From NCBI GenBank assembly GCA_027704905.1, contig CM051000.1, positions 16,571,694 through 16,635,693 on the forward strand: a stretch of DNA of 64,000 bases, in the 5' to 3' direction. Under the pieces are notes generated by a model. The model saw nothing but the letters and a program-made list of their open reading frames with translations. It was not told the origin of the DNA and searched no databases. Positions 23,301 to 35,400 of this stretch are shown here, piece after piece (the first letter of the stretch is position 1; the number at the start of each line of letters is the position of its first letter). A program made the position numbers and the translations under genes. The stretch comes from Muraenolepis orangiensis. Lineage: Eukaryota; Chordata; Actinopteri; Gadiformes; Muraenolepididae.

Positions 23301-24220
23301 CCTGAGAACATTCTATAACGGCACCATCGAGAGTGTTCTTACAGGGTGTATCACCGCCTGGTACGGGAACTGCACCGCACTCGAGCGCAGAGCGCTTCAA
23401 AGGGTGGTGCGGACGGCCCAGTATATCGTTGGAGGTGAGCTCCCCTCCCTCCTGGATATATACAATCAGCGGTGCGTGGCCAAGGCCAAACGAATCATAA
23501 AAGACATTGCCCACCCCAGCCATGAACTGTACTCACTGTTACCGTCAGGCAGGCGATACCGCAGTATCAAGTGCCGTACAAATAGGCTTAGAGATAGCTT
23601 CCACAGTCAGGCCATCAGGCTGCTGAACAAGGGTGTATAGCATATAACAATGTATATTTTATTACATTGATTTATATATACATATTGCTCTTTTCTGTGC
23701 CAATATTTAGCATTTTATAAATTGCATTTTATTTTTATTTTTATTTTTTTACTTTATTCTATTTTTATTCTATTTTTATCTATTTTTATCTTATTTTTAT
23801 TTTATAACTGCTGTCTGTCGTCGGGTATTGCACATAAGATTTTCACATCACTGCTTTATACTTGTGAAATGACAATAAACTTGACTTGACTTGACTTGTC
23901 TGACTTGTCTTGCTCACAATGAAGCCGGCTTTTGAAAATATGCGCTCCGATGGCGTGGATGAGGAAGGGATGGAGTGGATGCGTTTAGCTGCTCTGGCAA
24001 GCTTAGGATAGCGTTCCTAATTTATTTTCCACCAAGTCAGTGGTCCCTTATCAGCCTTGGTTCGGTCCTCCAAGTATGTCTTCATTTCATTGTTCTCAGC
24101 TTCTGTCTGTTGCTCTTCACCAGAAGCCATCAGCATTGATATCTCCTGCTGCTTTTCCCTTGATCGACTAATGACTCTTTGGTGGATTAACCTTTGGTCT
24201 ACTAATAGGGGGCCGCCCTA
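20364..24220 (-). mobile_element. hAT-superfamily element inside LINE copy B
   Basis: The ends are TAGGGCTGCCCCC (20364) and the complement of TAGGGCGGCCCCC (24220), flanked by a perfect 8-bp duplication ATTGACAT at 20356-20363 and 24221-24228. On the minus strand at about 24130-23905 a C-terminal hAT dimerisation (hATC) remnant reads GPLTWWKIN, a stop, ERYPKLARAAKRI, then SSSTPSERIFSKAG. That matches the family's PLxWW and TPSERxFS motifs. The reading resumes across the internal LINE as DKVDKVCLS near 20722-20697. Excluding the LINE, the element is only about 0.7 kb, so it is an internally deleted copy. Confidence 0.9.
20724..23894 (+). mobile_element. near full-length LINE (L2/CR1/Rex1 group), copy D
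   Basis: This LINE carries endonuclease and reverse transcriptase. The endonuclease begins before 21183 (LCLTETW-like ICLTETWMSEG) and shows GGGVCLMIN, VYIPPQAN, VAGDINKANLKKVLPKFY and KSDHRSIQLLPAYR. RT motifs are NDYRPVALTSI, VDYSSAFNTI, TGAPQGCVLSPLLYSLYTHD and an intact FADD at 22958-22969. The C-terminal GVHISEDLTWSTHT to LNKGV ends at TAG 23638-23640. Frameshifts near 21770, 21960, 22830 and 23090 break the frame, so it is inactive though fairly young. The 3' UTR ends in TTGACTTGACTTG. A short direct repeat, CTTGTC, flanks it (20718-20723, 23895-23900). It sits inside the hATC remnant. Confidence 0.9.
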
Positions 24221-24515
24221 ATTGACATACACATCCAGGTCAGTGGTCTTGAATACACTCCAGTCCGTGATTTCCAGCCCACCCTGTAGATGTAGTACGG
24301 CGTTGTCTGTTCAGCGACGCACGTTCCTCACCGTTGTGGGCGTGGTCTAAACAGGAAGTAGAAGCATGGAGGCGTGGTCTGATTTCCCGAAAGCCAGCCG
24401 TGCATCAGTGGAATGGTGATATAACAGTGATCAAGAGTCTTGTTGTGTCTTGTCGGACATGAGATGTGTTGATAGCATTTTGGCAATACCTTTTTGAAGT
24501 TGCAGTGATTGAAGA
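24221..24515 (-). mobile_element. L2-like LINE copy B, endonuclease-side part
   Basis: Continuation of copy B beyond the hAT insertion. Minus-strand translation gives linker DWSVFKTTDLDVYVN (about 24270-24220) and, upstream, endonuclease sequence FKKVLPKCYQHIS and TLDHCY (about 24500-24410). The order is correct for an L2-type LINE read on the minus strand. Confidence 0.8.
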
Positions 24516-24519
24516 AAGG

Positions 24520-24775
24520 AGAGATAGTGAAAATGGGAAGGAGAGAGAGAGAGAGTGAAGTAGAGGGAAGGAGAGATCGAGAGAGAGACAGAGATGGGAG
24601 ATAGAGATAAGACAAGGCGAGAGGGAGAGAGATGCGGGAGAGAGAGAGTGATGAATGGGTTAGAAAGAGATAAGAGAAATATGTAGAACAGAGTGAGGGG
24701 GAAGAACAGAGAGAGGGGGAAGAAAAGCGAGAGAGAGAGCTAGAGAGAGAGAGAAAGGGCGAGGGAGGGAGAATG
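24520..24775. repeat. purine-rich GA/GGGA tract
   Basis: About 250 bp of imperfect GAGAGA, AGGGAG and AAGAGA on the plus strand. It directly follows the end of LINE copy B. Confidence 0.8.
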
Positions 24776-25014
24776 TACATTTACAAGAACATTTACTACA
24801 TGTACTGCATGTTCTCCATGCACTGCACGTTGTACGTGTACTATGTTCTACGTTTACTGTGTGGAACATGAGATCAGATGTTCTTTATGGACCCCAGATG
24901 GAGGTGTGTCTCTTCATAGTGTGTACCTTCTCCTGTGGTCGGGAGGAGGGAGGGGGGGAGGCGGGGGGAGGCGGGGGGAGACAAGGGAGAATCCATCACC
25001 AACTGGAACACATG

Positions 25015-25395
25015 AGTCTTCTATCTTACCTACTGGATTCTACTGCATGTTTCCACTTGATTCTACTGCATGTTACTGCCTGTTTCCACTGGATACTACT
25101 GCATGTTTCTTCTGGATTCTACTGCATGTTTCTATTGTAGCTTACCTACTGGATTCTACTGCATGTTTCTACTCTAGCTTGCCTACTAGATTCTACTGCA
25201 TGTTTCCATTGGATTGTGCTGCATGTTTCTACTCTAATACTAGGATTCAACCGCATGTTTCTACTCTGATAATAGTATTTTACTGCCTGTTTCTACTTTA
25301 TCTTGCCTACTGGATTCTCCTGGATGTTTCTACTAAATCTTACCTACTGGATTCGACTGCATGTTCCTACTCTCATACTGAGTTTATGTTTAACA
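25015..25395. repeat. TACTGGATTCTACTGCATGT minisatellite, array 1
   Basis: Degenerate units of about 30-50 bp centre on CCTACTGGATTCTACTGCAT and GTTTCTACT. The same unit recurs at 26655-27250. Open frames through it are by-products of the repeat. Confidence 0.88.
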
Positions 25396-25549
25396 ACGTC
25401 GTCTGTTTGACGGTGTTTACAAGATGGAGATCTTCTGGGTCTGGACAGAAAGGCATTCTGGGAACTCAAATTCCATCTCTGGGTTCTGCTCTGCAAGCCA
25501 CCATCTGTCATCTAACCTTAACAGATAAATGGCCCCTGCAGACCACAAC

Positions 25550-25550
<1 letters not shown>

Positions 25551-25602
<52 letters not shown>

Positions 25603-25668
25603 GTGTGTGCGTGTGTGCGTGTGTGCGTGTGTGCGTGCGTGCGTGCGTGCGCTCGCGTGCGTGCGTGC

Positions 25669-25703
<35 letters not shown>

Positions 25704-25705
25704 AT
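25551..25705. repeat. (GT)n/(GC)n microsatellite
   Basis: GT repeats grade into GTGC/GCGT repeats near 25640-25675. Alternating purine-pyrimidine sequence with GC content favours Z-DNA formation (general knowledge of such tracts). Confidence 0.9.
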
Positions 25706-25817
25706 CTCTGGTCAGACTGGTAATTAGAAGCAGCTGTGTACTGAAGCCAACATGAGCAGTGAAACAATGTGTACCATGTGACCCATGATCGAGGTTCCAG
25801 CCCTGCATGTAAATCAC

Positions 25818-25982
<165 letters not shown>

Positions 25983-26097
25983 AGAAACAGTGGAATGTGT
26001 CTCTGAGGACCAGATAATACATTGTTCTCATGTTTAGTACAGTTTTAAAAGAGTAAAACCACCTGTACTAAGGGAATAATACATGAAATGGATAGTA

Positions 26098-26127
26098 CTG
26101 TATATATATAAATATATGTTTTAAATA

Positions 26128-26206
<79 letters not shown>
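26098..26206. repeat. (TA)n microsatellite
   Basis: An almost pure TA run from about 26140 to 26205, preceded by AAATATATG-type sequence. Confidence 0.95.
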
Positions 26207-26207
<1 letters not shown>

Positions 26208-26289
26208 TTCCTTACTTTATAATGATAAAGGTCCCATGATATAGTAAGGTATATTCTTGTGTGTATGTGCTCTGCCATCCAAACATCCA

Positions 26290-26525
26290 ATATTCCTCCT
26301 CCTCCCCTCCTTCCCCCTACCTTCTCCCCCTCCTCCCCTCCTTCCCCCTACCTTCTCCCCCTCCTGCTCCTCCCCCCCTACCTTCTCCTCCTCCTCCCCT
26401 CCTTCCCCCTACCTTCTCCCCCTCCTGCTCCTCCCCCCCTACCTTCTCCCCCTACCTTCTCCCCCTCCTCCCCTCCTTCCCCCTACCTTCTCCCCCTACC
26501 TTCTCCCTCTCCCCCCCCTCTCCCA
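26290..26525. repeat. polypyrimidine (CCTCCTCCCC/TACCTTCTCC) repeat
   Basis: Tandem units CCTCCTTCCCCCTACCTTCT and CCCCCTCCT fill about 235 bp with virtually no purine except A in TACC. It is a candidate triplex-forming tract. Confidence 0.9.
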
Positions 26526-26654
26526 TCAGCACACATACACACTAATGGAGAGCACTTGGCCTGAGGTCTACACACCCCTGACCCAGAGAGATCCTCTGGT
26601 TCTGAGTGGTAAAAACCTCACAGATATTGATATCAATTATATTCTACTTTTTTT

Positions 26655-27250
26655 TGGAATCCGTTTTACATACTGGATTCTACTGCATGTTTCTAATCCG
26701 TTTTACATACTGGATTCTACTGCATGTTTCTAATCCGTTTTACATACTGGACACTAATGCATGTTTCTACTCTATCTTGCCTACTGGATTTTACTGCATG
26801 TTTCTAATCTGTTTAACGTACTGCATTGTAATGCATGTTTCTACTATACTACATTCTACTCCATGTTTCTAATCAGTTTTACATACTGGATTCTACTGCA
26901 TGTTTCTAATCAGTTTTACATACTGGATTTTACTGCATGTTTCTAATCTGTTCACCTACTGGATTCTAATGCATGTTACTTTCTACTCTATTTGACCTAC
27001 CCAATTATACTACATGTTTGTACTCTATTTTCTCTGTCTGCTATAATCTACACATTCTACTGCATGCTTCTACTCTGATATTATGATTCTACTGCATGTT
27101 TCTACTCTGTTTTACCTACTGGATTCTACTGCATGTTTTTAATGAGTTTTACCTACTGGATTCTAATGCATGGTTCTACTCTATCTTACCTACTGGAGTT
27201 TACTGTATGTTTCTACTCTGATGATATGATTGTACTGTATGCTTCTATTC
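26655..27250. repeat. TACTGGATTCTACTGCATGT minisatellite, array 2
   Basis: About 17 units of about 33-36 bp with TTTTACATACTGGATTCTAC, TGCATGTTTCTAAT and variants. Units are more regular at the left than at the right. It is the same family as 25015-25395, separated from it by microsatellites. Confidence 0.9.
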
Positions 27251-27334
27251 TAAGAGGATACTCTTAGTGGAATACTGTATGTTGGTTTGATTGTATTGGA
27301 GCTCTTAACAGACCTGCACTTACAGCACAATACA

Positions 27335-27382
27335 TTATCAGTGAGTGTGGTGTGTGTGTGTGGTGTGTGTATATGTGTGTGT

Positions 27383-27417
<35 letters not shown>

Positions 27418-27455
27418 TGGTGTGTGTGTGGTGTGTGTGTGTGTGTGTGGTCAGC
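27335..27455. repeat. (GT)n with GGTG interruptions
   Basis: GT tract broken by TGTGGTGTG phrases at fairly regular spacing. Confidence 0.85.
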
Positions 27456-27517
27456 AAGCAATGTTCTGCATTTGCATTTAAATAAAACCACAAAGATCCA
27501 CAGCAGGATGCCTTGAG

Positions 27518-27553
27518 AGCGAGAGCGAGAGAGAGAGAGCGAGAGAGCGAGAG

Positions 27554-27621
<68 letters not shown>

Positions 27622-27622
27622 G
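27518..27622. repeat. (GA)n microsatellite
   Basis: GAGAGC units at the left pass into a pure GA run on the right. Confidence 0.95.
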
Positions 27623-27718
27623 TCTACCTCAGCAGGGAGTATTAGTATAATGTGTGGAGTCATGTCCTGTCTCAGTCTCACTCCTGTCAGCCAGTAGGGG
27701 GCAGGGCGGCGTGCCAGG

Positions 27719-27721
<3 letters not shown>

Positions 27722-27753
<32 letters not shown>

Positions 27754-27811
27754 TATGATATGTACAGACATACAAATATATTATAAACACACACACACAC
27801 ACACATATGAT

Positions 27812-27887
<76 letters not shown>

Positions 27888-28090
27888 TTATATTCATATA
27901 TACACACAACACACACACAACACACACAACACACACACACACACACCCACACACACTCTCCCACACACATACACCTACATATCCACATGCAGTAGAACCA
28001 GAAAGCACACCAATGCTGTAAGATACACACACACTATCTCTCTCTCTCTCTCTCTTTTCTCTCTCTCTCTTTCTCTCTCTCTTCATGACG
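27722..28090. repeat. (CA)n then (CT)n compound microsatellite
   Basis: CA tracts (27722-27990) with ATATAT and ACACAACAC interruptions are followed by a CT tract (about 28034-28083). Confidence 0.9.
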
Positions 28091-28109
28091 CTAATCCTCT
28101 CTTCCCATC

Positions 28110-28369
28110 CGACACACACTCGCAACACACACTCCCACACTGTTCTGACACACACACACACACACACCACACACAACACACACACACACACACACACACA
28201 CCACACACACACACACACAAACACTCAAGCACTTAGCCTCAATCACACCAACTCACATATTCACACAAACGCACATGTACACACACGTACACACACACAC
28301 ACACACACACACGGTTATTGTGGACACAGACCACACACTCTCGTATTGCTGAGCTGTCTCTCTCTCTCG

Positions 28370-28402
<33 letters not shown>

Positions 28403-28420
28403 CCTCTCTCTTTCCCCCTC
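28110..28420. repeat. (CA)n then (CT)n compound microsatellite, second block
   Basis: A second CA block (28112-28312) is followed after a short unique piece by a CT block (28355-28410). The order CA then CT repeats that of 27722-28090. Confidence 0.9.
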
Positions 28421-28577
28421 AGTGGGAGAGAGGCAACTCAAGAGAAATAACTCCAAAAAATAACGCTTTTGTTGAAAGTTACGTGAACAATAAAGTCATA
28501 GAACAAGAAACAATGAGATACAATAAAATGGTAACAAAAAAGGAATAATATATTATATAAAAGGAATATGTTTTGCT

Positions 28578-28625
28578 CCCTCTCTCTCTCTCTCTCCCTC
28601 TCTCTCCCATGTATGTATGTATGTA

Positions 28626-28663
<38 letters not shown>

Positions 28664-28700
28664 CATGCATGTGTGTGTGTGTGTATGTGTGTGTATCTAT
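28578..28700. repeat. (CT)n, (ATGT)n and (GT)n run
   Basis: CT repeats, then ATGT units (28609-28632), then GT repeats with one ATCATGCATG break. Confidence 0.9.
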
Positions 28701-28775
28701 CTGAAAGCTCGACTGGTCATTTAGATGTCTTCCTGTGATCACCTCCTGAACAGGTCTGTCCAGGAAAGCCACGGT

Positions 28776-28940
28776 TGTGCACACTCACCTCCCGTGCACA
28801 CTCACTTCCCGTGCACACTCACCTCCCGTGCACACTCACCTCCCGTGCACACTCACCTTCCGTGCACACTCACCTCCCGTGCACACTCACCTCCCGTGCA
28901 CACTCACCTCCCGTGCACACTCACTTCCCGTGCATGTGGA
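28776..28940. repeat. 18-bp minisatellite, about 9 units
   Basis: The unit is CCTCCCGTGCACACTCAC with occasional CTTCCC variants. It contains the ApaLI-type palindrome GTGCAC in every copy. Confidence 0.95.
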
Positions 28941-29037
28941 CCTCCTGAGTGAAGGCTCTCTCTCTGCAGCCCACACAGCATGTCATGAAGCATTTGGTTC
29001 ACACATGCGGAGGAGTGGAAAAACGGTACGCCCGCCA

Positions 29038-29095
29038 CACACCACCACCCCACCACCCCCACCACCACCACCACCACCACCACCCCCTGTAGCTC
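29038..29095. repeat. (CCA)n tract
   Basis: Short CCACCACCC/CCA trinucleotide run. Confidence 0.85.
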
Positions 29096-29122
29096 CTCTG
29101 GAGGTAGCAGTGGTCTTCTTAT

Positions 29123-29242
29123 GGTGCCCTGTCTAGCTCGACCAGTAGAGCAAGGCATGAACACTGCCAGGGTTAGGGGTTCTATTCCCTGTGTAGCTCA
29201 ACTGGTAGAGCAAGGCATGAACACTGCCAGGGCTAGGGGTCG
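29123..29242 (+). mobile_element. tandemly duplicated tRNA-derived SINE heads
   Basis: Two copies about 59 bp apart read TAGCTCGACCAGTAGAGCA (29132) and TAGCTCAACTGGTAGAGCA (29191), each followed by AGGCATGAACACTGCCAGG. These resemble the A box of tRNA-derived SINEs; the B-box region GGGGTTCTATTCCC follows only the first. They are too degenerate for a functional tRNA. Confidence 0.6.
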
Positions 29243-29585
29243 TTGTGAGAGCAACGGCGTGTGTTATTACTAATAATAATTCAATAATTGTTATAATTGT
29301 TATTTTAAACACTTTTCACATTATGGCAACACATCACAGACACCACTACACTAACACTATGGCACCAGCAGTAGCCAATTAACATTTATTAGCGTTGCTT
29401 AATGGCTTTCTATCGGCTTACATATTTATAGTATATATAGTATATATCTAAATGTTACATCATCTAACAACTAATGCAAACATCAGCCAGTCCTCTCTGT
29501 TGACCTACGACCCCGTGACAACCTGCCTCTGCCTCTCAGCCTCGCTGAGCGTTAAACCACTTTTGACACGACAAGGACACACCTG
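29242..29585. other. unannotated AT-rich sequence
   Basis: TAATAATAATTC-type low-complexity sequence and short TATA runs. No gene or named element is visible. Confidence 0.5.
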
Positions 29586-29587
29586 CA

Positions 29588-29589
29588 AA

Positions 29590-29642
<53 letters not shown>

Positions 29643-29696
29643 CACACATGCACACACACACACACACGCACACAAGCACACATGCACAAATGCATT

Positions 29697-29763
<67 letters not shown>

Positions 29764-29869
29764 GCACGCATGCACAAATGCACTCACACACACACACACA
29801 CACAGACACACTCGTCAACTGATGTGCTGCTAACAGGACATGAGCATTTGGTGGTGTGTCTGTGTGTCT

Positions 29870-29918
<49 letters not shown>
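29588..29918. repeat. (CA)n arms and (GT)n arm around a short unique core
   Basis: CA tracts (29591-29640 and 29700-29762, with CAAGCACGCATGCACAAATG repeats) are followed by a GT tract (about 29870-29916) about 60 bp later. The ends are complementary. Confidence 0.9.
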
Positions 29919-30255
29919 TCTCTCTCCTGGGTTGTGTTTTGTGTTGAAGCCCAGAGGTGAAACCTTTTTAGTCAAACGTCAGAGATCCATGTCTGTGAGG
30001 ATGAAAGACATTCAAACCAGCTTGATTTGACTAATATCTTAATAATGATGATGATGCCATCATGTCATGGTGAGGCGGGGCTACTGGAGTCACTGTCAGC
30101 TGACCCCAAACACCTGATGATCATCACGGATGCTGTTACCTGGAGGATGGCATATCTGAAGCTGTTAAAGTCCCCTGCTGGTTCTTCTGCTCAAGATGAA
30201 CACACACTAGTGTTGTGTGGTTAAGGTGTTGTGGAGTGTGTGTGTGGTTTGTGTC

Positions 30256-30940
30256 TGGTTGAAACTGCCTCATCTGGCCCCAGTCAGACTGATTAGAGTC
30301 TGATTGAAGCAGCCTCACCTGGCTCCAGTCAGACTGATTAGAGTCTGGTTGAAGCAGCCTCATCTGGCCCCAGTCAGACTGATTAGAGTCTGGTTGAAGC
30401 AGCCTCACCTGGCCTCAGTCAGAGTGATAAGAGTCTGGTTGAAGCAGCCTCACCTGGCCCCAGTCAGACTGATTAGATTCTGGTTGAAGCAGCCTCATCT
30501 GGCCCCAGTCAGACTGATTAGAGTCTGGTTGAAGCAGCCTCACCTGGCTCCAGTCAGACTGATTAGAGTCTGGTTGAAGCAGCCTCACCTGGCCCCAGTC
30601 AGACTGATTAGAGTCTGGTTTAAGCAGCCTCATCTGGCCCCAGTCAGACTGATTAGAGTCTGGTTGAAGCAGCCTCACCTGGCCTCAGTCAGAGTGATAA
30701 GAGTCTGGTTGAAGCAGCCTCACCTGGCCCCAGTCAGACTGATTAGATTCTGGTTGAAGCAGCCTCACCTGGCCCCAGTCAGACTGATTAGAGTCTGGTT
30801 GAAGCAGCCTCACCTGGCCCCAGTCAGACTGATTAGAGTCTGGTTGAAGCAGCCTCTCCTGGTCCAAGTCAGACTTATTAGAGTCTGGTTGAAGCAGCCT
30901 CATCTGGCCCTAGTCAGACTGATTAGAGTCTGGGGCTGAG
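30256..30940. repeat. 45-bp minisatellite, about 15 units
   Basis: The unit contains TGGTTGAAGCAGCCTCACCT, GGCCCCAGTCAGACTGATTA and GAGTC. Being a multiple of three it is open on both strands (15-residue repeats), but codon content is only the array. A multi-unit block bearing the variants GGCCTCAGTCAGAGTGATAA and GATTAGATTC recurs at about 30412-30480 and 30682-30750, showing segmental duplication within the array. Confidence 0.95.
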
Positions 30941-30944
30941 TGAG

Positions 30945-31268
30945 TCTGCACACCTGTGGGTCCTTGGTAATTAAGGTCCACAGGTTAAACCAGCCACCAC
31001 CACACACAATCAGGAGGAGCGCTGGCATGGCATTCACCACCCGTTCTGCCTGCAGAACAACTCTACACTAAACGGGTTGAACAACACTCTACCTGTGTCC
31101 CAGCTCTTCACTGGTGTCTAAACAAAGGTTCTCTTTAAGAGAAGAGGAAGTGGCGGTTATGTAATGAGAGTGCAGAACAGGTCCCCAGGCAGTAAATTGC
31201 GTCGTCACTGCGTTTGTGTGTTGCTGCTGAAAACAAAAATGTCTTTGCTATTATTCTCCATGCATCTC
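30945..31268. other. unannotated
   Basis: Mostly unique-looking sequence; no exon, element or RNA gene is supported. Confidence 0.5.
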
Positions 31269-31270
<2 letters not shown>

Positions 31271-31357
<87 letters not shown>

Positions 31358-31416
31358 CTGTGTGGAATGTCCTGAGGCACAAAAAGGTTTGCATGCGAGC
31401 TGTGTGTGTGTGTGTT

Positions 31417-31464
<48 letters not shown>

Positions 31465-31496
31465 TGTGTGTATGTGTGTGTGTGTGTATGTGTGTG
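31271..31496. repeat. (CA)n and facing (GT)n microsatellites
   Basis: A pure CA tract (31271-31354) and a GT tract (31402-31496) are separated by about 47 bp, so the two arms are complementary and could fold as a long imperfect hairpin. Confidence 0.95.
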
Positions 31497-31589
31497 GAAT
31501 TATAAAATAATGTAAATGTAAATTTCAACCTGGTTGAATTGTGTGGAAATCCCCCACACACACTTGAACACACTCACACTCTTCTTTTC

Positions 31590-31960
<371 letters not shown>

Positions 31961-32139
31961 CCCTGACAAACATTAGCGATCAGTCAGTCCTGGTTCCTTC
32001 CCCTCCTCTTCCTGGTCTCTCTGTGGCCCTCGGGGGCCCCTATAGACTCTGATGAATTATTCACCAGGGCCCTTCCAGAGGAGCTCACGGAAACGCACGC
32101 ATCATCAGCTGTAACTCAGCCTGTCCCCGCCGTTCCCCG

Positions 32140-32210
32140 CTGTCAGGGGCGTGCACGCTGTCAGGGGCGTGCACGCTGTCAGGGGCGTGCACGCCGTCAG
32201 GGGCGTGCAA
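32140..32210. repeat. 18-bp GC-rich minisatellite, 4 units
   Basis: The unit is CGCTGTCAGGGGCGTGCA, with one CGCCGTCAGG variant. Confidence 0.9.
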
Positions 32211-32431
32211 AGTGTTAGGGGCTGTCTGCTGTTGTGCACAACACGAACGGTCAAGGTCAAAATTGTCTGAGCTCCCAGGTGTTACTGACTACTGCTTTAC
32301 ACATTCACTTGTGTACAATAGGAGAACTTGAAGGGTTTTAAGATCTAGATGTAAATGTGTTCCATGGTCACCGTGTAGTAGAGTTTTAATCTGAAGCGTT
32401 TGAAGCTCCTATTATCAAGCCGTGGTGCACT

Positions 32432-35400
32432 GTTATAACGTTACCTCACCATAACATGGTACGCTCCTATATAACGTTACCTCACCATAACATGGTACGC
32501 TCCTATATAACGTTACCTCACCATAACATGGTACGCTCCTATATAACGTTACCTCACCATAACATGGTACGCTCCTATATAACGTTACCTCACCATAACA
32601 TGGTACGCTCCTATATAACGTTACCTCACCATAACATGGTACGCTCCTATATAACGTTACCTCACCATAACATGGTACGCTCCTATATAACGTTACCTTA
32701 CCATAACATGGTACGCTCCTATATAACGTTACCTCACCATAACATGGTACGCTCCTATATAACGTTACCTTACCATAACATGGTACGCTCCTATATAACG
32801 TTACCTCACCATAACATGGTACGCTCCTATATAACGTTACCTTACCATAACATGGTACGCTCCTATATAACGTTACCTCACCATAACATGGTACGCTCCT
32901 ATATAACGTTACCTTACCATAACATGGTACGCTCCTATATAACGTTACCTCACCATAACATGGTACGCTCCTATATAACGTTACCTCACCATAACATGGT
33001 ACGCTCCTATATAACGTTACCTCACCATAACATGGTACGCTCCTATATAACGTTACCTCACCATAACATGGTACGCTCCTATATAACGTTACCTCACCAT
33101 AACATGGTACGCTCCTATATAACGTTACCTCACCATAACATGGTACGCTCCTATATAACGTTACCTCACCATAACATGGTACGCTCCTATATAACGTTAC
33201 CTCACCATAACATGGTACGCTCCTATATAACGTTACCTCACCATAACATGGTACGCTCCTATATAACGTTACCTCACCATAACATGGTACGCTCCTATAT
33301 AACGTTACCTCACCATAACATGGTACGCTCCTATATAACGTTACCTCACCATAACATGGTACGCTCCTATATAACGTTACCTCACCATAACATGGTACGC
33401 TCCTATATAACGTTACCTCACCATAACATGGTACGCTCCTATATAACGTTACCTCACCATAACATGGTACGCTCCTATATAACGTTACCTCACCATAACA
33501 TGGTACGCTCCTATATAACGTTACCTCACCATAACATGGTACGCTCCTATATAACGTTACCTCACCATAACATGGTACGCTCCTATATAACGTTACCTCA
33601 CCATAACATGGTACGCTCCTATATAACGTTACCTCACCATAACATGGTACGCTCCTATATAACGTTACCTCACCATAACATGGTACGCTCCTATATAACG
33701 TTACCTCACCATAACATGGTACGCTCCTATATAACGTTACCTCACCATAACATGGTACGCTCCTATATAACGTTACCTCACCATAACATGGTACGCTCCT
33801 ATATAACGTTACCTCACCATAACATGGTACGCTCCTATATAACGTTACCTCACCATAACATGGTACGCTCCTATATAACGTTACCTCACCATAACATGGT
33901 ACGCTCCTATATAACGTTACCTCACCATAACATGGTACGCTCCTATATAACGTTACCTCACCATAACATGGTACGCTCCTATATAACGTTACCTCACCAT
34001 AACATGGTACGCTCCTATATAACGTTACCTCACCATAACATGGTACGCTCCTATATAACGTTACCTCACCATAACATGGTACGCTCCTATATAACGTTAC
34101 CTCACCATAACATGGTACGCTCCTATATAACGTTACCTCACCATAACATGGTACGCTCCTATATAACGTTACCTCACCATAACATGGTACGCTCCTATAT
34201 AACGTTACCTCACCATAACATGGTACGCTCCTATATAACGTTACCTCACCATAACATGGTACGCTCCTATATAACGTTACCTCACCATAACATGGTACGC
34301 TCCTATATAACGTTACCTACCATAACATGGTACGCTCCTATATAACGTTACCTCACCATAACATGGTACGCTCCTATATAACGTTACCTTACCATAACAT
34401 GGTACGCTCCTATATAACGTTACCTCACCATAACATGGTACGCTCCTATATAACGTTACCTCACCATAACATGGTACGCTCCTATATAACGTTACCTCAC
34501 CATAACATGGTACGCTCCTATATAACGTTACCTCACCATAACATGGTACGCTCCTATATAACGTTACCTCACCATAACATGGTACGCTCCTATATAACGT
34601 TACCTCACCATAACATGGTACGCTCCTATATAACGTTACCTCACCATAACATGGTACGCTCCTATATAACGTTACCTCACCATAACATGGTACGCTCCTA
34701 TATAACGTTACCTCACCATAACATGGTACGCTCCTATATAACGTTACCTCACCATAACATGGTACGCTCCTATATAACGTTACCTCACCATAACATGGTA
34801 CGCTCCTATATAACGTTACCTCACCATAACATGGTACGCTCCTATATAACGTTACCTCACCATAACATGGTACGCTCCTATATAACGTTACCTCACCATA
34901 ACATGGTACGCTCCTATATAACGTTACCTCACCATAACATGGTACGCTCCTATATAACGTTACCTCACCATAACATGGTACGCTCCTATATAACGTTACC
35001 TCACCATAACATGGTACGCTCCTATATAACGTTACCTCACCATAACATGGTACGCTCCTATATAACGTTACCTCACCATAACATGGTACGCTCCTATATA
35101 ACGTTACCTCACCATAACATGGTACGCTCCTATATAACGTTACCTCACCATAACATGGTACGCTCCTATATAACGTTACCTTACCATAACATGGTACGCT
35201 CCTATATAACGTTACCTCACCATAACATGGTACGCTCCTATATAACGTTACCTTACCATAACATGGTACGCTCCTATATAACGTTACCTCACCATAACAT
35301 GGTACGCTCCTATATAACGTTACCTTACCATAACATGGTACGCTCCTATATAACGTTACCTCACCATAACATGGTACGCTCCTATATAACGTTACCTTAC

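Noticed and set aside
28776..30940. CRISPR-like direct repeats
   Set aside because: The arrays are head-to-tail tandem units without unique spacers, in vertebrate DNA, with no cas genes.
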